Shown: piece after piece, positions 25,436 to 35,304 of the stretch
Layout of the letters: each line of letters opens with the position of its first letter
How positions within the stretch are numbered: the stretch's first letter is position 1
Source: JAGLHV01 sp023143305 [NCBI: Clostridia bacterium]
GTDB taxonomy: Bacteria > CBDUZB01 > JAGLHV01
NCBI GenBank assembly: GCA_030637025.1
Contig: DAOVVV010000006.1
Location: forward strand, 12,750-76,749
Length of the DNA stretch: 64,000 nucleotides
Direction of reading: 5' to 3'
Made by a program: the position numbers and the translations under genes
Notes under the pieces: model-generated
The model's input: the letters and a program-made list of their open reading frames with translations, nothing else
Told to the model about the DNA's origin: nothing
Database searches by the model: none

Positions 25436-25511
25436 TTTTTAGGAAAAATTAGGTAATTTATTAAGGATTTAAAAAATATTGTTTTATTCGCGGAGATAAG
25501 AAAAAATTAAA

Positions 25512-26048
25512 ATGAATAGAGACAATCCCAAAGGAGAGCAAGTACAGATAGATAATACCGCTTATGTTCATTCTACAGCAGTAATTATGGGCAAAGTTAA
25601 TATAGGGAAGAATGTATTTGTGGGTCCTTTGGCGGTTATCAGAGCGGATGAACCGGGAAGTTCAATAACGATTAAAGATAATAGTAATATTCAAGACAGA
25701 GTAATAATTCATGCTTTAGAAAACACTGCTGTTTTAATAGAAGAAAATACCTCTTTAGCTCATGGCTGTATAGTGCATGGACCTTGTAAAATCGGTAAAG
25801 AATGTTTTATTGGGTTTGGTTCTGTGGTCTTTAATGCGGAAATGGGTGAGGGGGTAATAATAAAGCATTTGGCAGTAGTAGAAGGGGTGAATATTCTTCC
25901 TGAAAGAGTAGTGGAATCCTCTCGGGCAGTTAACAATGAAGATGAAATAAGAAAATTGGTACGTGTGGATGAAAGCTTAAGGAATTTTGCGAGAAAAGTT
26001 GTTAAAATGAATTCATATTTAGTGAAGAACTATAAAAATAAAACATAA
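25512..26048 (+). CDS. Gamma-carbonic-anhydrase-like hexapeptide-repeat protein
   Basis: 178 residues of left-handed beta-helix with [LIV]-G-x4 hexapeptides (MGKVNIGKNVFVGP, IGKECFIGFGSVV). Likely zinc ligands are His in VIIHA and the two His of SLAHGCIVHGP, arranged as in Cam/CamH gamma-carbonic anhydrases; the Arg-Asp pair in VIRADEPG also matches. The C-terminal helix (LRNFARKVVKMNSYLVK) would stabilise a trimer. It would hydrate CO2 in the cytoplasm, though several homologues lack activity. It stands alone between purC and a long non-coding stretch. Confidence 0.82.
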   Translation: MNRDNPKGEQVQIDNTAYVHSTAVIMGKVNIGKNVFVGPLAVIRADEPGSSITIKDNSNIQDRVIIHALENTAVLIEENTSLAHGCIVHGPCKIGKECFIGFGSVVFNAEMGEGVIIKHLAVVEGVNILPERVVESSRAVNNEDEIRKLVRVDESLRNFARKVVKMNSYLVKNYKNKT

Positions 26049-26508
26049 AAAATACACAATTCTCTCCTCATCATTCTTATAATTTATAACTTCCGGATTT
26101 AATAATCCTATTTAATTTGAAGAAAGAAAAAAACAGGGAGATAGGGATTCTATCTGGTTGTTTTAAATTTCATAATAAGATTAGTGCAAATGCTGCCGGA
26201 GAATCTCTCACGATTGCTATAACAAAAAATCCGACATTATATTAGCCTTGACAAGGAAGCGAATATGCGACATAATCGCTTTATATAAAGAAGCGAAAAG
26301 ATTGTATGGAATTTAAAAAAAGAGCATCCTCTTAAATGGCAAAGCGTTTCCTACGAACTGATTTTTCCCTATATTGACTGAACGGCGGATAGAACAATAT
26401 TATTGGGTTTATTTACAGTATTGTCATCTTTCATTTTTGCAGAGATTAGTATAGCATACAAGGGAGTTATATTTTATTTTCAGTTCTTCTTACAAAGGAA
26501 AGAGAAAA
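26049..26508. other. 460-bp non-coding stretch with a promoter
   Basis: Contains the promoter at 26248-26276 and, directly after its -10, a CGCTTT-atat-AAAgAAGCG hairpin (26277-26295). A 40-codon frame from TTG 26118 has no ribosome-binding site and no recognisable relatives. Nothing else was identified. Confidence 0.45.
26248..26276 (+). promoter_or_regulatory. Promoter with long leader before the cyclase gene
   Basis: TTGACA (26248-26253), 17 bp, CATAAT (26271-26276). The following gene starts 230 bp downstream; a hairpin overlaps the expected transcription start. Confidence 0.55.
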
Positions 26509-27330
26509 ATGCAATTCATTGACTTGAGTTCAACAATTAGTAATCAAACAATAGAACCTGTTTCACCAAAGATTAAATATGTAAACCACAAAAAGGGGGG
26601 GACACTTTTAGGTTTAGCAAGTCTCTTATCAAAAAAGTCTTTTTTATATACTTTAAGAAACTTCATCTTTTATTGTTTCGGGATAAATAGAGTAAGAGCA
26701 GGGGATTTTCCCGATGGTATGGGCCTGGCCTGGGAAGATATAAAATTGGGAACGCATACAGGGACCCATCTTGATGCGCCCTGGCACTTCGGTCCGTCTT
26801 GCAATGGTAAATCTGCTAAAACGATAGATGAAGTACCGCTTGAGTGGTGTTATGGGGATGGTGTTGTTTTGGATTTGAGGCATAAACGACCCGGGAGTTT
26901 GATAACAAAGGAAGATATTCAGTTAGCATTGCAAAATATAAATTATGATATAAAAAAGGGAGATATCGTACTTATAATGACTGGTGCAAGAAGATATGCA
27001 CAGGATGAAAAGTATCTGCTTGCTCATCCGGGAATGAGTAAAGAAGCGGTATTGTGGCTTGTAGAAAAAGGAATAAAAATAATTGGAACTGATGGGTGGG
27101 GATTTGACCGTTCTTTCAGACGTATGGTAAGGGAATATTCTAAAACAAAAGAGAATAAAAATTTATGGCCGGCACATTTAGCAGGACGAGAAAAAGAGTA
27201 TTGCCATATTGAAACAATGGCTAATCTTGATAAGATTCCTAAAGCTTATGGTTTTAAAATAATATGTTTCCCTATAAAACTCAAAGCTGCAAGTGCTGCG
27301 TGGATAAGGCCTGTGGCAGTTATTGAGTAA
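26509..27330 (+). CDS. Cyclase-family (kynurenine formamidase-like) metal-dependent hydrolase
   Basis: 273 residues behind AAAGGAAAG. The signature HTGTHLDAPWHF (about 83-94) carries the metal-binding His/Asp residues of the PF04199 cyclase/arylformamidase family; a second conserved part is IIGTDGWGFD. Members hydrolyse amides or esters such as N-formylkynurenine, isatin or polyketide intermediates. No tryptophan-degradation genes are nearby, so the substrate is unknown. The C-terminal HIETMANLDKIPKAYGF is typical of the family. The nth and nfo repair genes follow within 20 bp and are likely cotranscribed. Confidence 0.88.
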   Translation: MQFIDLSSTISNQTIEPVSPKIKYVNHKKGGTLLGLASLLSKKSFLYTLRNFIFYCFGINRVRAGDFPDGMGLAWEDIKLGTHTGTHLDAPWHFGPSCNGKSAKTIDEVPLEWCYGDGVVLDLRHKRPGSLITKEDIQLALQNINYDIKKGDIVLIMTGARRYAQDEKYLLAHPGMSKEAVLWLVEKGIKIIGTDGWGFDRSFRRMVREYSKTKENKNLWPAHLAGREKEYCHIETMANLDKIPKAYGFKIICFPIKLKAASAAWIRPVAVIE

Positions 27331-27345
27331 AGAAAAGGTGGGATT

Positions 27346-28005
27346 TTGTGTAAGGAATATGGTAAAATGATTTCAAAGAAGATTGCAAAGACAATTTTAA
27401 ATACTTTAAAATTAAAATATCCTAAAAGACGGCCGACTCTTAATTATAAATCAGCTATTCAATTATTAGTTGCAACTATTCTTGCGGCACAGTGTACTGA
27501 TAAAAGGGTTAATAAGATAACGAAGAAGTTATTTTTAAAATATAAAACAGTTAAAGATTATTCAAAGGCTGATGTAGATGAATTGGAGATAGAGATAAAA
27601 AGTTCAGGATTTTATAAAAATAAAGCAAAAAACATTATAAGTGCAGCAAAGGATATAAAGAATAAATTTAATTCTAAAGTTCCCGATACAATGGATGAGT
27701 TGCTTACATTATCAGGGGTTGGAAGAAAAACAGCTAATATTATTTTAACTCATATTCATAAAAAGAATGAAGGAATTGCAGTTGATACACATGTAAAACG
27801 TTTGTCGTTTCGCATTGGATTAACTACTAATAAAACTCCGGAAAAAATAGAAAAAGATTTAATGAAAATTTATGAGATAAAAGAATGGAAGACAATAAAT
27901 AGTGTTTTGGTGCGCCATGGAAGAACAACATGTAAAGCTATAAATCCAATTTGTAACAAGTGTATTATAAATCAAGATTGTAAATATAAATTAAAAGGAA
28001 TTTAA
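27346..28005 (+). CDS. nth: Endonuclease III
   Basis: 219 residues from a TTG at 27346; ATG 27367 (ISKKIAKTIL) is an equally possible start. Helix-hairpin-helix LLTLSGVGRKTANI with the catalytic Lys, the catalytic Asp in AVDTHVKRLS, and the C-terminal [4Fe-4S] motif Cys-x6-Cys-x2-Cys-x5-Cys (CKAINPICNKC...QDC). It is a DNA glycosylase/AP lyase that removes oxidised pyrimidines. The nfo gene starts three bases after its stop, so glycosylase and AP endonuclease form a compact base-excision-repair operon. Confidence 0.95.
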   Translation: MCKEYGKMISKKIAKTILNTLKLKYPKRRPTLNYKSAIQLLVATILAAQCTDKRVNKITKKLFLKYKTVKDYSKADVDELEIEIKSSGFYKNKAKNIISAAKDIKNKFNSKVPDTMDELLTLSGVGRKTANIILTHIHKKNEGIAVDTHVKRLSFRIGLTTNKTPEKIEKDLMKIYEIKEWKTINSVLVRHGRTTCKAINPICNKCIINQDCKYKLKGI

Positions 28006-28008
28006 GAT

Positions 28009-28830
28009 ATGAACATAGGGGCTCATTTATCCGTTGCCAAAGGTTTTGCTCTTATGGGAGAGACAGCGGTGAGCATAGGAGCAAATACTTTTCAGTTTTT
28101 TTCCAGAAATCCACGGGGAAGCAAATCTGTAGAAATTGAAAAAAAAGATGTGGATGAATTAATTAAAATAATGAATAAGAATAAATTTGCAGCAATTTTA
28201 GCGCATGCTCCATATACTATTAATGCTTGTTCGGATAAACAGAATGTTAGAGATTTTGCTAAAATCATGTTTAGAGAAGATCTTGAAAAATTAGAAAAAT
28301 TACCTTGTAAATTATATGTTTTTCATCCTGGGAATCATATGAAACAGGGAGAAGAAGTTGCAATACAATATCTAATTGATGCTTTAAATGATGTTTTAAA
28401 CCCGGAATACACAACTATGTTTTTATTAGAAACAATGTCGGGAAAAGGGACTGAAATAGGAAAAACATTTAAAGAGTTAAAGAAAATAATAAATGGGGTA
28501 AAATTAAAAGAAAAAATAGGGGTTTGTTTAGACACCTGTCATGTTTACTCGGCAGGATATGATATAGTCAATAATTTAAATAAAGTTATTGATGAGTTTG
28601 ATAGCATAATAGGGTTAAACAGATTAAAAGCTGTTCATTTAAATGATAGTTTAACGGAATTTGCCAGTCATAAAGACAGACATGCCTGTATAGGAAAAGG
28701 ATATATTGGTTTAGATGCAATGAGGAAGGTAATTATGCATCCAAAATTAAAAAAACTCCCGTTTTTTCTGGAAACGCCTACTGATTTGAAGGGATATGCT
28801 AAAGAAATAGAATTGTTAACCAAATTTTGA
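28009..28830 (+). CDS. nfo: Endonuclease IV (AP endonuclease)
   Basis: 273 residues. TIM-barrel AP endonuclease with zinc ligands in [67 protein letters not shown] and FFLETPTD, which together cover the trinuclear zinc site. It cleaves 5' of abasic sites and oxidised sugar ends. Directly coupled to nth. The gene ends before a 65-bp gap and the M16 peptidase genes. Confidence 0.96.
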   Translation: MNIGAHLSVAKGFALMGETAVSIGANTFQFFSRNPRGSKSVEIEKKDVDELIKIMNKNKFAAILAHAPYTINACSDKQNVRDFAKIMFREDLEKLEKLPCKLYVFHPGNHMKQGEEVAIQYLIDALNDVLNPEYTTMFLLETMSGKGTEIGKTFKELKKIINGVKLKEKIGVCLDTCHVYSAGYDIVNNLNKVIDEFDSIIGLNRLKAVHLNDSLTEFASHKDRHACIGKGYIGLDAMRKVIMHPKLKKLPFFLETPTDLKGYAKEIELLTKF

Positions 28831-28895
28831 GCTAATCAGGGACTTTGCTTAAGCACTGATAAGAGACATATGGGGGTTTTTATGGAGGATCCAGA

Positions 28896-30218
28896 ATGAA
28901 AAAGCTTATTGTTTTTTATTTGGTATTTGTTTTTTTGGGATTGAGTTTCGGGATTTGCCAGGCTGCCTGGGTTGATAATGTAAATAAAACAAAACTTTCT
29001 AATGGATTGACCATTATTACCAGGGAAGACCATTCTTTACCTATAGTCGCTATCCAGGTGTGGATTAGGGCCGGTTCAATTAACGAAGATAAATATAATA
29101 ATGGAGTCTCTCATTTTATTGAACATATGCTGTTTAAGGGAACAAGCCGGCGAGAGGCAGGAGAAGTAGGGAAAGAGATTGCGATAAGAGGGGGAAATAT
29201 TAATGCCGGTACGGCTAAAGATTTTACCTATTATCATATAGTGATACCCAGTGAGCATTTTAAAATATCCCTGGATATTCTTGGGGACATTTTAACCAAT
29301 GCTACTTTTCCCCGGGAGGAACTGGAGAGAGAACGGTTAGTAGTTTTGGAGGAGATTAAACGGAGCTATGACAATCCATCTTCGCACCTGTGGAATTTGT
29401 TAAATGAAACACTTTATATTTCCAGTCCATATAGATTTAGAGTACTTGGCAATGAAGAAGGCATCAAAAATATGAACAGGAAGACTCTCTTCGAATATTA
29501 TCAAAAATTTTATGTGCCTTCGAATATGTGTATAACTGTTGTCGGTGATTTTAAAACTAAAAAAATTATTCGCGACATAAAAAAAACATTTAATGTTCGG
29601 CATTCTTCTTTTTCCAAAGAGAAAACAGCAAGGGAAAACTACATTCCAATAAATATCCAGAGCAAAAAACAAGAAATTGAAATTAAAAAAAAGATTAAGC
29701 AGACATACTTAAATATAGGCTTTCTTGGTCCCGACATAAAAAGCAAAGATCAATATGCTATGGACCTATTAGCATATATTTTGGGAAAAGGACGGAGTTC
29801 CCGATTGTATAGACAATTAAGGGAAAAGAAAAAACTGGTCTGGAACATTGAGTCCGGTTTTTTAACGCAGAAAGGACAGGGGCCGTTTGTTGTTTCTGCC
29901 TTTTGTGAATTTACAAAAATTCAGAAGGTACGGGATGAAGTTTTAGGCGAAATAGCTAAAATAAAAGATGGAGCTCTTGGTGAAAAAGAATTAAACAAGG
30001 CTAAAATAATGCTTGAGAGTGATTATTTTTTTAATAATGAAACTTTTGCTAACCAGGCGTTTAGTTTGGGGTATTATGAGACACTTGATACTTGTGAATT
30101 TCTACAATCATATCTTGAACAAATAACCAAAATAACTATTGCCGATATTGTGGAAGTTGCCAATAAGTATTTAGATTTGAATAAGTATACCCTGGTAGTT
30201 ATTAGGCCGGATGAATGA
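28896..30218 (+). CDS. M16-family zinc peptidase, active subunit, exported
   Basis: 440 residues with an N-terminal signal peptide (hydrophobic 3-20, cleavage near CQA-AW). The inverted zinc motif His73-Phe-Ile-Glu76-His77 is intact in SHFIEHMLFKG, and the distal Glu is in VVLEEIKRSY. C-terminal M16 domain includes LNIGFLGPDIKSKDQYAMDLL and LGKGRSSRLYRQLREKK. Expected in the periplasm. The next gene encodes a paralogue lacking the zinc motif, so the two probably form the heterodimer seen for other two-chain bacterial M16 enzymes, related to mitochondrial processing peptidase. Confidence 0.92.
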   Translation: MKKLIVFYLVFVFLGLSFGICQAAWVDNVNKTKLSNGLTIITREDHSLPIVAIQVWIRAGSINEDKYNNGVSHFIEHMLFKGTSRREAGEVGKEIAIRGGNINAGTAKDFTYYHIVIPSEHFKISLDILGDILTNATFPREELERERLVVLEEIKRSYDNPSSHLWNLLNETLYISSPYRFRVLGNEEGIKNMNRKTLFEYYQKFYVPSNMCITVVGDFKTKKIIRDIKKTFNVRHSSFSKEKTARENYIPINIQSKKQEIEIKKKIKQTYLNIGFLGPDIKSKDQYAMDLLAYILGKGRSSRLYRQLREKKKLVWNIESGFLTQKGQGPFVVSAFCEFTKIQKVRDEVLGEIAKIKDGALGEKELNKAKIMLESDYFFNNETFANQAFSLGYYETLDTCEFLQSYLEQITKITIADIVEVANKYLDLNKYTLVVIRPDE

Positions 30219-30298
30219 GGCAAAAAAGCATATAAATTTTAAAATAGAAGTAAAACAATCTTTTTAGACGGGATAAACTTAAATAAAAAGGGGAAATT

Positions 30299-31615
30299 AT
30301 GTATAGAGGCGTGTTTTGTATTATATCTGTCCTGATTATTAACTTATTTAATTTTACCCATTGTGTCTATGCCGCGGGGAAGGTCAGGAAAATAGTTTTC
30401 AACAATGGTTTAACATTATTACATAAAGAAAGTAAAACAAATGATATTGTTGCTATGAATTTATTTATCAAAGCAGGCAGTTGGTATGAAAAGGATTCTA
30501 ATTCCGGTATTACTAATTTAGTTCAACAAATGTTATTGAAGGGCACCATTACCCGTACGGCTGAAGATATTGCTTACCAGATGGATTCTATGGGCGGTAT
30601 AATCGATACCCGGACCAGTGAGGATTATGCAGAAATTTACACAATTGTTACCAAGAGACATTTTGAAAAAGGTTTTGAGATTTTATTTGATGTGGTTGAA
30701 AATGCCATTTTTCCTAATAAGGAAATAGAAAAGGAAAAAAATATTATCCTTTCTCAAATCAAGGCCAAGGAAGATAACATTTTCGATTGTAGCCATGATT
30801 TATTAAACAAGACACTTTATGGGTCACATCCTTATGGGAAACCTGTTTTAGGAACAAAAGAAACAGTTAAATTGTTCAACCGGGAGGTAGTGGTTGATTT
30901 TCATAAAAAGTTTTATACACCGGATAATATGGTTCTGGTAATAGTGGGAAATGTAGCCAAAAAAAAAGCGGTGAAAAAAGTCAAAAAAATCTTTTCCGGA
31001 CTATATACCAAATCTACCGGTAAAAAGGAAGTAATTGCAAAATTGCCCGGGAGAGATTTGCCTTGCGAAAAATCCCTGATTAGACAATTCAGACAGGCGT
31101 ATATAATGTTAGGATATATTAGTCCGGGTGTTCGGGATAAAAATTATGTAGTGCTGAAGGTAATCAATACCCTTTTGGGCAGGGGAATGAATTCAAGGCT
31201 TTTTACCAATCTCAGAGATAAAGAAGGTTTGGCTTATGAGATTGGATCTTTTTATCCCACAAGGAAAAATGCAAGCAGGTTCGTTATATATGCTGGTTTG
31301 GATGAAAAAAATCTGGTTAGTATTAAAGAAAAGATTTTAGAAGAGATAGAACAATTAAAGAAAGGATTAATTTCGGTGGAAGAATTAGAAGGAGCTAAGA
31401 ATTATCTTAAAGGTTCTTTTATTATTGACCACCAGACAAATAAGAAACAAGCCTGGTTTTTAGGCTGGTTTGAATTACTGGGAATAAGTTATAATTATGA
31501 CAGGCGTTATTTACGACAGATAGAAAAAGTGACCAGTAGGGATATAAAAGAGGTTGCGAATAGTTATTTTAAGGATAATAACTGGGTAATGATACAACTT
31601 AAACCTGAGAAATAG
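30299..31615 (+). CDS. M16-family protein, inactive partner subunit, exported
   Basis: 438 residues with a signal peptide (hydrophobic FCIISVLIINLFNF, cleavage near VYA). Same fold and length as the preceding gene, but the zinc motif is replaced by NLVQQ in ITNLVQQMLLKGT, so it cannot bind the catalytic zinc. The conserved RxxY-like surface (GRGMNSRLFTNLRDKEGLAYEIG) is kept, as expected for the substrate-gripping, non-catalytic chain of a heterodimeric M16 peptidase. It is separated from the active chain by 80 bp and likely cotranscribed. Confidence 0.92.
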   Translation: MYRGVFCIISVLIINLFNFTHCVYAAGKVRKIVFNNGLTLLHKESKTNDIVAMNLFIKAGSWYEKDSNSGITNLVQQMLLKGTITRTAEDIAYQMDSMGGIIDTRTSEDYAEIYTIVTKRHFEKGFEILFDVVENAIFPNKEIEKEKNIILSQIKAKEDNIFDCSHDLLNKTLYGSHPYGKPVLGTKETVKLFNREVVVDFHKKFYTPDNMVLVIVGNVAKKKAVKKVKKIFSGLYTKSTGKKEVIAKLPGRDLPCEKSLIRQFRQAYIMLGYISPGVRDKNYVVLKVINTLLGRGMNSRLFTNLRDKEGLAYEIGSFYPTRKNASRFVIYAGLDEKNLVSIKEKILEEIEQLKKGLISVEELEGAKNYLKGSFIIDHQTNKKQAWFLGWFELLGISYNYDRRYLRQIEKVTSRDIKEVANSYFKDNNWVMIQLKPEK

Positions 31616-31892
31616 ATATACTTTTTATAGGCTGAAAACAGAAAAGATAATAAACCAGCTGGTATTACTGATTCTAAATAAGTTAGTGTCAAAAATTAGA
31701 TTAAAGAAATGGTAAATAATTTCCCCCTTTTAGGGGTATTTTGTGTTGCACACATAGCGCATTCTTTAAAAAAAGGGGGAGGATGACGAGAACACAAAAC
31801 TAAACAAATATTTTCGTTACTAAATTATACAAATTATAAACTAAATGTCAGATGTTTTTGACAGTACCCTAAATAATAAAAGGAGAATTAAA

Positions 31893-32435
31893 ATGAAAAC
31901 AATAAAAAAGGCAGTAATTGTTGTAGGGTGTGCAGTTGTATTAATTATTGTTGTCGCGATTGGCTATAAGATAATGTTTTCTCAGGGAACAGCCGAAACA
32001 GTAGAAGTTAATTCGTCCGAATTAGATACAAAAGTGCTGATTGCTACGCAAGAAAGTGAGTTTAAGAATGCTTTAGTATCAGGCATTATCGAAAATCTCA
32101 AAAAACAACCCATTTACATTAAAGTAATCGATGTTTCCGGACTTGCTGAAGTTAAAGAGGATAGATGGCAGGCTATAGTGATTATTAATACCTGTGAAAT
32201 GTACAAAATGCAGTCGGATGTAAGACACTATCTTTCCCAAGCGGAGGAACCGGATAAAGTGGTTCTCCTTACTACCTCCGGACCCGGGGATTGGAAGCCA
32301 AAAGATTCTTCTGTCGATTCTATTTCTTCTGCATCGAAAATGACTCAGGTGGATTCTTTGGTTGTGCATGTTTTGGACAGGCTGAATAGAATATTAGGAG
32401 ACCTTTCCCAGGAAAATTTATTAGGACAGGAATAG
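31893..32435 (+). CDS. Membrane-anchored protein with flavodoxin-like segment, unknown function
   Basis: 180 residues from ATG 31893 (AAAGGAG 13 bases upstream); an earlier ATG at 31845 is possible but unsupported. One N-terminal helix (AVIVVGCAVVLIIVVAIGY) anchors it. The outside domain has alternating strands (KVLIATQESEFKNALVSGI, WQAIVIINTCEMY, DKVVLLTTSG) that look like a flavodoxin/Rossmann-type fold, and a DSISSAS motif near the end. I do not recognise a named family. An inverted stretch of C5T4/A7G5 around 31720-31785 lies upstream. Confidence 0.6.
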   Translation: MKTIKKAVIVVGCAVVLIIVVAIGYKIMFSQGTAETVEVNSSELDTKVLIATQESEFKNALVSGIIENLKKQPIYIKVIDVSGLAEVKEDRWQAIVIINTCEMYKMQSDVRHYLSQAEEPDKVVLLTTSGPGDWKPKDSSVDSISSASKMTQVDSLVVHVLDRLNRILGDLSQENLLGQE

Positions 32436-32501
32436 GGGTGGCGGTTACTGTTATTGGGTTTTGGATTTCCAAAGATGGGGTGGTAGAAGGTTTTTAAAGT
32501 T

Positions 32502-32915
32502 ATGCAAATAATAAATAAAAAAAAATTAATTTTCATTTTGTTGTTTTTAATATGTATCCCTGCTTGTTCCAGAGTAAATACCCGTTTATTTGAAGTTAAT
32601 ATCATTAATCCCATTCCCGAATCAGTAAAAAACATCCATATAGTAAAAGATAGATCATCTATGCACGGTGTATTATATATTAATTTTGAAGTAAACAGAA
32701 AAGATCTAAATCTAATTATTACAAAAAATAACCTAAAAAAAGTAAATCAAATTCCCACGATTATACAGCAGGTTTTCAAAAATAATCCATGGGGTAAAAC
32801 TTTAGGAACTGCTATGAAAGATGAAATATTCGGCAAGATAATAAGGGGCAAATACGAATGGCATGCTTTTTACCTCTTTGTTGATAATAATGAGGTATAT
32901 TGCATTAAAAATTAA
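32502..32915 (+). CDS. Predicted lipoprotein, unknown function
   Basis: 137 residues. The N-terminus IFILLFLICIPAC has a lipobox ending at Cys22, so it should be an envelope lipoprotein. The mature part is small, basic and without cysteine pairs; it ends in a WHAFYLFVDNNEVYCIKN strand pair. No family recognised. Its neighbours (a membrane-anchored protein and a phasin-like protein) give no functional hint. Ribosome-binding site is weak (AGAAGG about 15 bp upstream). Confidence 0.6.
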   Translation: MQIINKKKLIFILLFLICIPACSRVNTRLFEVNIINPIPESVKNIHIVKDRSSMHGVLYINFEVNRKDLNLIITKNNLKKVNQIPTIIQQVFKNNPWGKTLGTAMKDEIFGKIIRGKYEWHAFYLFVDNNEVYCIKN

Positions 32916-33103
32916 AATATAACCAAGCGTACAGTTATTAAATAGTTTGATGGTTAAGCAGAGAAAAAAATAAAAGACTGTATACTCAGGAGATTGCTAG
33001 AAGAAGCGTTTTTATGCTTGCATTTAGAAAGAAAATTCGGTAAGATTAAAAGTGTAATTTGGTGAAATTTTAAAGTAAAATTTATTTAAGAAAGGAGAAA
33101 AAA

Positions 33104-33394
33104 ATGGGATCATTTAAAGATTTGTTTAACCTGGGGTTAGGGACGGTGATTATGACAAAGGAGAAAGCAGAAGAAGTAGTAAAGGAATTAGTTAAAAAGG
33201 GCGAGGTTGGTAAGGAAGAAGGAAAAGGAATGGTAGCGGAATTGATTAAAAAAGGGAAAAAAAGCAAGAAGGAATTAGAGAATCAAATAGAACAAACGGT
33301 TAAAGGAGTTGTAGGAAAATTAAATATAGCTACCCGTAAAGAAGTTGAAGAGCTTAAAAAAGAAATTAAACAATTAAAGAAAAAGATTAAGTAA
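33104..33394 (+). CDS. Phasin-like coiled-coil protein
   Basis: 96 residues behind AAAGGAG, almost entirely helical. FKDLFNLGLGTVIMTKEKAEEVVKEL followed by Lys/Glu heptads is the pattern of small phasin/PhaF-like or polyhydroxyalkanoate-synthesis-regulator proteins (shown here as FKDLFNLGLG and MTKEKAEEVV). In many diverse bacteria such a gene lies directly before an ABC1/UbiB kinase, as it does here (39 bp gap). In organisms without polyhydroxyalkanoate its role is unclear; a membrane-surface or complex-forming role is possible. Confidence 0.75.
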   Translation: MGSFKDLFNLGLGTVIMTKEKAEEVVKELVKKGEVGKEEGKGMVAELIKKGKKSKKELENQIEQTVKGVVGKLNIATRKEVEELKKEIKQLKKKIK

Positions 33395-33433
33395 AAAAAT
33401 AAGCTTAAAAATGATATAACAAAAGGATTTTAA

Positions 33434-35122
33434 TTGATCACTAAAAATATTATCCGGAAGATACGAAATATAAAAAGGCTACAGCAAATTTTACAGATTT
33501 TAGGCAAGTACGGGTTTGGGTATATTATTGATCGGTTAAATATAGAACGCAATCTTATTGGTAGAAAGTTGATTAATTTGGCTGCTACTAAAAAAATAGA
33601 TTTGTTTGATATACCTGTACCGGTAAGAATGCGAAAAATGCTGGAAGAACTAGGTCCCACCTTTATTAAATTCGGCCAGATGTTAAGTACCCGTCCGGAT
33701 TTAATTCCTCTGGAATTTTGTAAAGAATTGGAAAAATTGCAGGATAAAGTTCCTCCTTTTCCCTATGAAAAAGTAGAAAAGCAAATCATGGAAGAACTTA
33801 AAAGTCCTATTGACCGAATATTCAGTAGTTTTTCTTTATCCCCTATTGCCGCCGCTTCATTATCTCAGGTACATTTAGCTCAATTAGAAACAGGAGAAAA
33901 ACTGGTAGTAAAGGTACAAAGGCCGGAGATAAAAAAAACAATTACCGCCGATTTAAATATTTTAAATGTCCTGGCTCAATTAATTGAAAAACATATTGAA
34001 GAAAGCAGGCTTTATAATCCTATAGAAATGGTTGATGAGTTTAAAAAAGCGATTTTAAGAGAAATAGATTTTAAAATAGAAGCCAGAAATATTGAGAAAT
34101 TCCGGAGGAATTTTAAAGATGATGAGCGAGTATATATTCCCGAAGTAATGAATGATTTATCCTCTAAGAAAATTTTAACGATGGAGCAGATAGAAGGAAT
34201 AAAAGTAAATAATATAGAAGAAATTCTTGAAGCCGGGCTGGACAGGAAACAGATAGCTATCAATGGAACCGATATTATCTTAAAGCAAATTTTTACCCAT
34301 GGTTTTTTTCACGCAGACCCGCATCCCGGGAATATTTTTATTTTAAAAGATAAACGGATTGTTTTTTTAGATTTTGGTATGGTCGGCCGTATTGACGAGG
34401 AAACAAAAAGTCAGATTTCTAATATTTTAAGTGCAGTAATTCAACAGGATGTATCAGCAATAATAGAAAATTTTGTTTCTATGGGAACGATAGAAGAAGA
34501 AACTGATTTTAAAAAATTAAAGTTAGATTTAACTGACTTACTGGAAAGTTATTACGAAGTTCCCTTAAAAGAATTGCAAATGAATCAGTTCCTTCCCGAC
34601 ATAATGAATGTTATTTCTCAAAACAGAATTAAGATTCCCCCTGATTTATTTCTGCTCAGCAAGGCGCTAATGACCATAGAAGGCGTAGGAAAAACATTAT
34701 ATCCGGATTTTAATGCGACAACCCAGGCTAAACCCTTTGTGAAAGAATTAGCAGGACAAAAGTATCAGCCCAAAACAATAGCCCGGGAAATAAAAAACTC
34801 GGCTAAAGAATTATATAAGTTTACCAAAATTTTACCCAAAGATTTAACTTTAATTTTTAGTAAGATAAAAAAAGGAAGATTAAAAATAGAATTTGAACAC
34901 AAAGGCCTGGAAAGTTTAATTTCCGAGATGGATAGAGTTAGCAATCGCATTACTTTTAGTGTGGTTATTGCCGCTTTAATTGTGGGTTCTTCTATAGTTA
35001 TTCAGGCGGACAAAGGCCCATTGCTGTTTGATTTTCCCGTTTTAGGGGTGATTGGGTTTGTTATTGCCGGGGTAATGGCTTTGTGGCTGGCTATTGCTAT
35101 TTTGCGTTCAGGAAAACTATAA
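33434..35122 (+). CDS. ABC1/AarF/UbiB atypical kinase
   Basis: 562 residues from a TTG at 33434 (AAAGGA upstream). Family motifs: KxGQ-type FIKFGQMLSTRPDLIP, the Ala-rich loop IAAASLSQVHLA, catalytic Lys in VVKVQRP, EIDFKIEARN, HADPHPGNIFI and FLDFGMVG. Two C-terminal membrane helices (about 500-520 and 530-555) anchor it. UbiB-like proteins are ATPases needed for isoprenoid quinone synthesis and lipid handling; in an anaerobe it may act on menaquinone or other lipids. The preceding phasin-like gene is a common partner. Confidence 0.9.
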   Translation: MITKNIIRKIRNIKRLQQILQILGKYGFGYIIDRLNIERNLIGRKLINLAATKKIDLFDIPVPVRMRKMLEELGPTFIKFGQMLSTRPDLIPLEFCKELEKLQDKVPPFPYEKVEKQIMEELKSPIDRIFSSFSLSPIAAASLSQVHLAQLETGEKLVVKVQRPEIKKTITADLNILNVLAQLIEKHIEESRLYNPIEMVDEFKKAILREIDFKIEARNIEKFRRNFKDDERVYIPEVMNDLSSKKILTMEQIEGIKVNNIEEILEAGLDRKQIAINGTDIILKQIFTHGFFHADPHPGNIFILKDKRIVFLDFGMVGRIDEETKSQISNILSAVIQQDVSAIIENFVSMGTIEEETDFKKLKLDLTDLLESYYEVPLKELQMNQFLPDIMNVISQNRIKIPPDLFLLSKALMTIEGVGKTLYPDFNATTQAKPFVKELAGQKYQPKTIAREIKNSAKELYKFTKILPKDLTLIFSKIKKGRLKIEFEHKGLESLISEMDRVSNRITFSVVIAALIVGSSIVIQADKGPLLFDFPVLGVIGFVIAGVMALWLAIAILRSGKL

Positions 35123-35304
35123 GAGCAATAACTTCAAAAGAATATAAATTCGAAACTACAGAAGTCCTGGTCAAACAATTAAAATACGACTCCGCATAGC
35201 TAAGAAGACCCTACAGAATCGTTAAGAATATAGGAACTGAAATAATTTATTTTTTGTTCAAGAAAATATAGTCTTTAACTTTTTATTTTAGGAGGTTAAT
35301 TTTT

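Noticed and set aside
26118-26240. 40-codon frame from a TTG in the stretch before the cyclase gene
   Set aside because: No ribosome-binding site and no recognisable motif.
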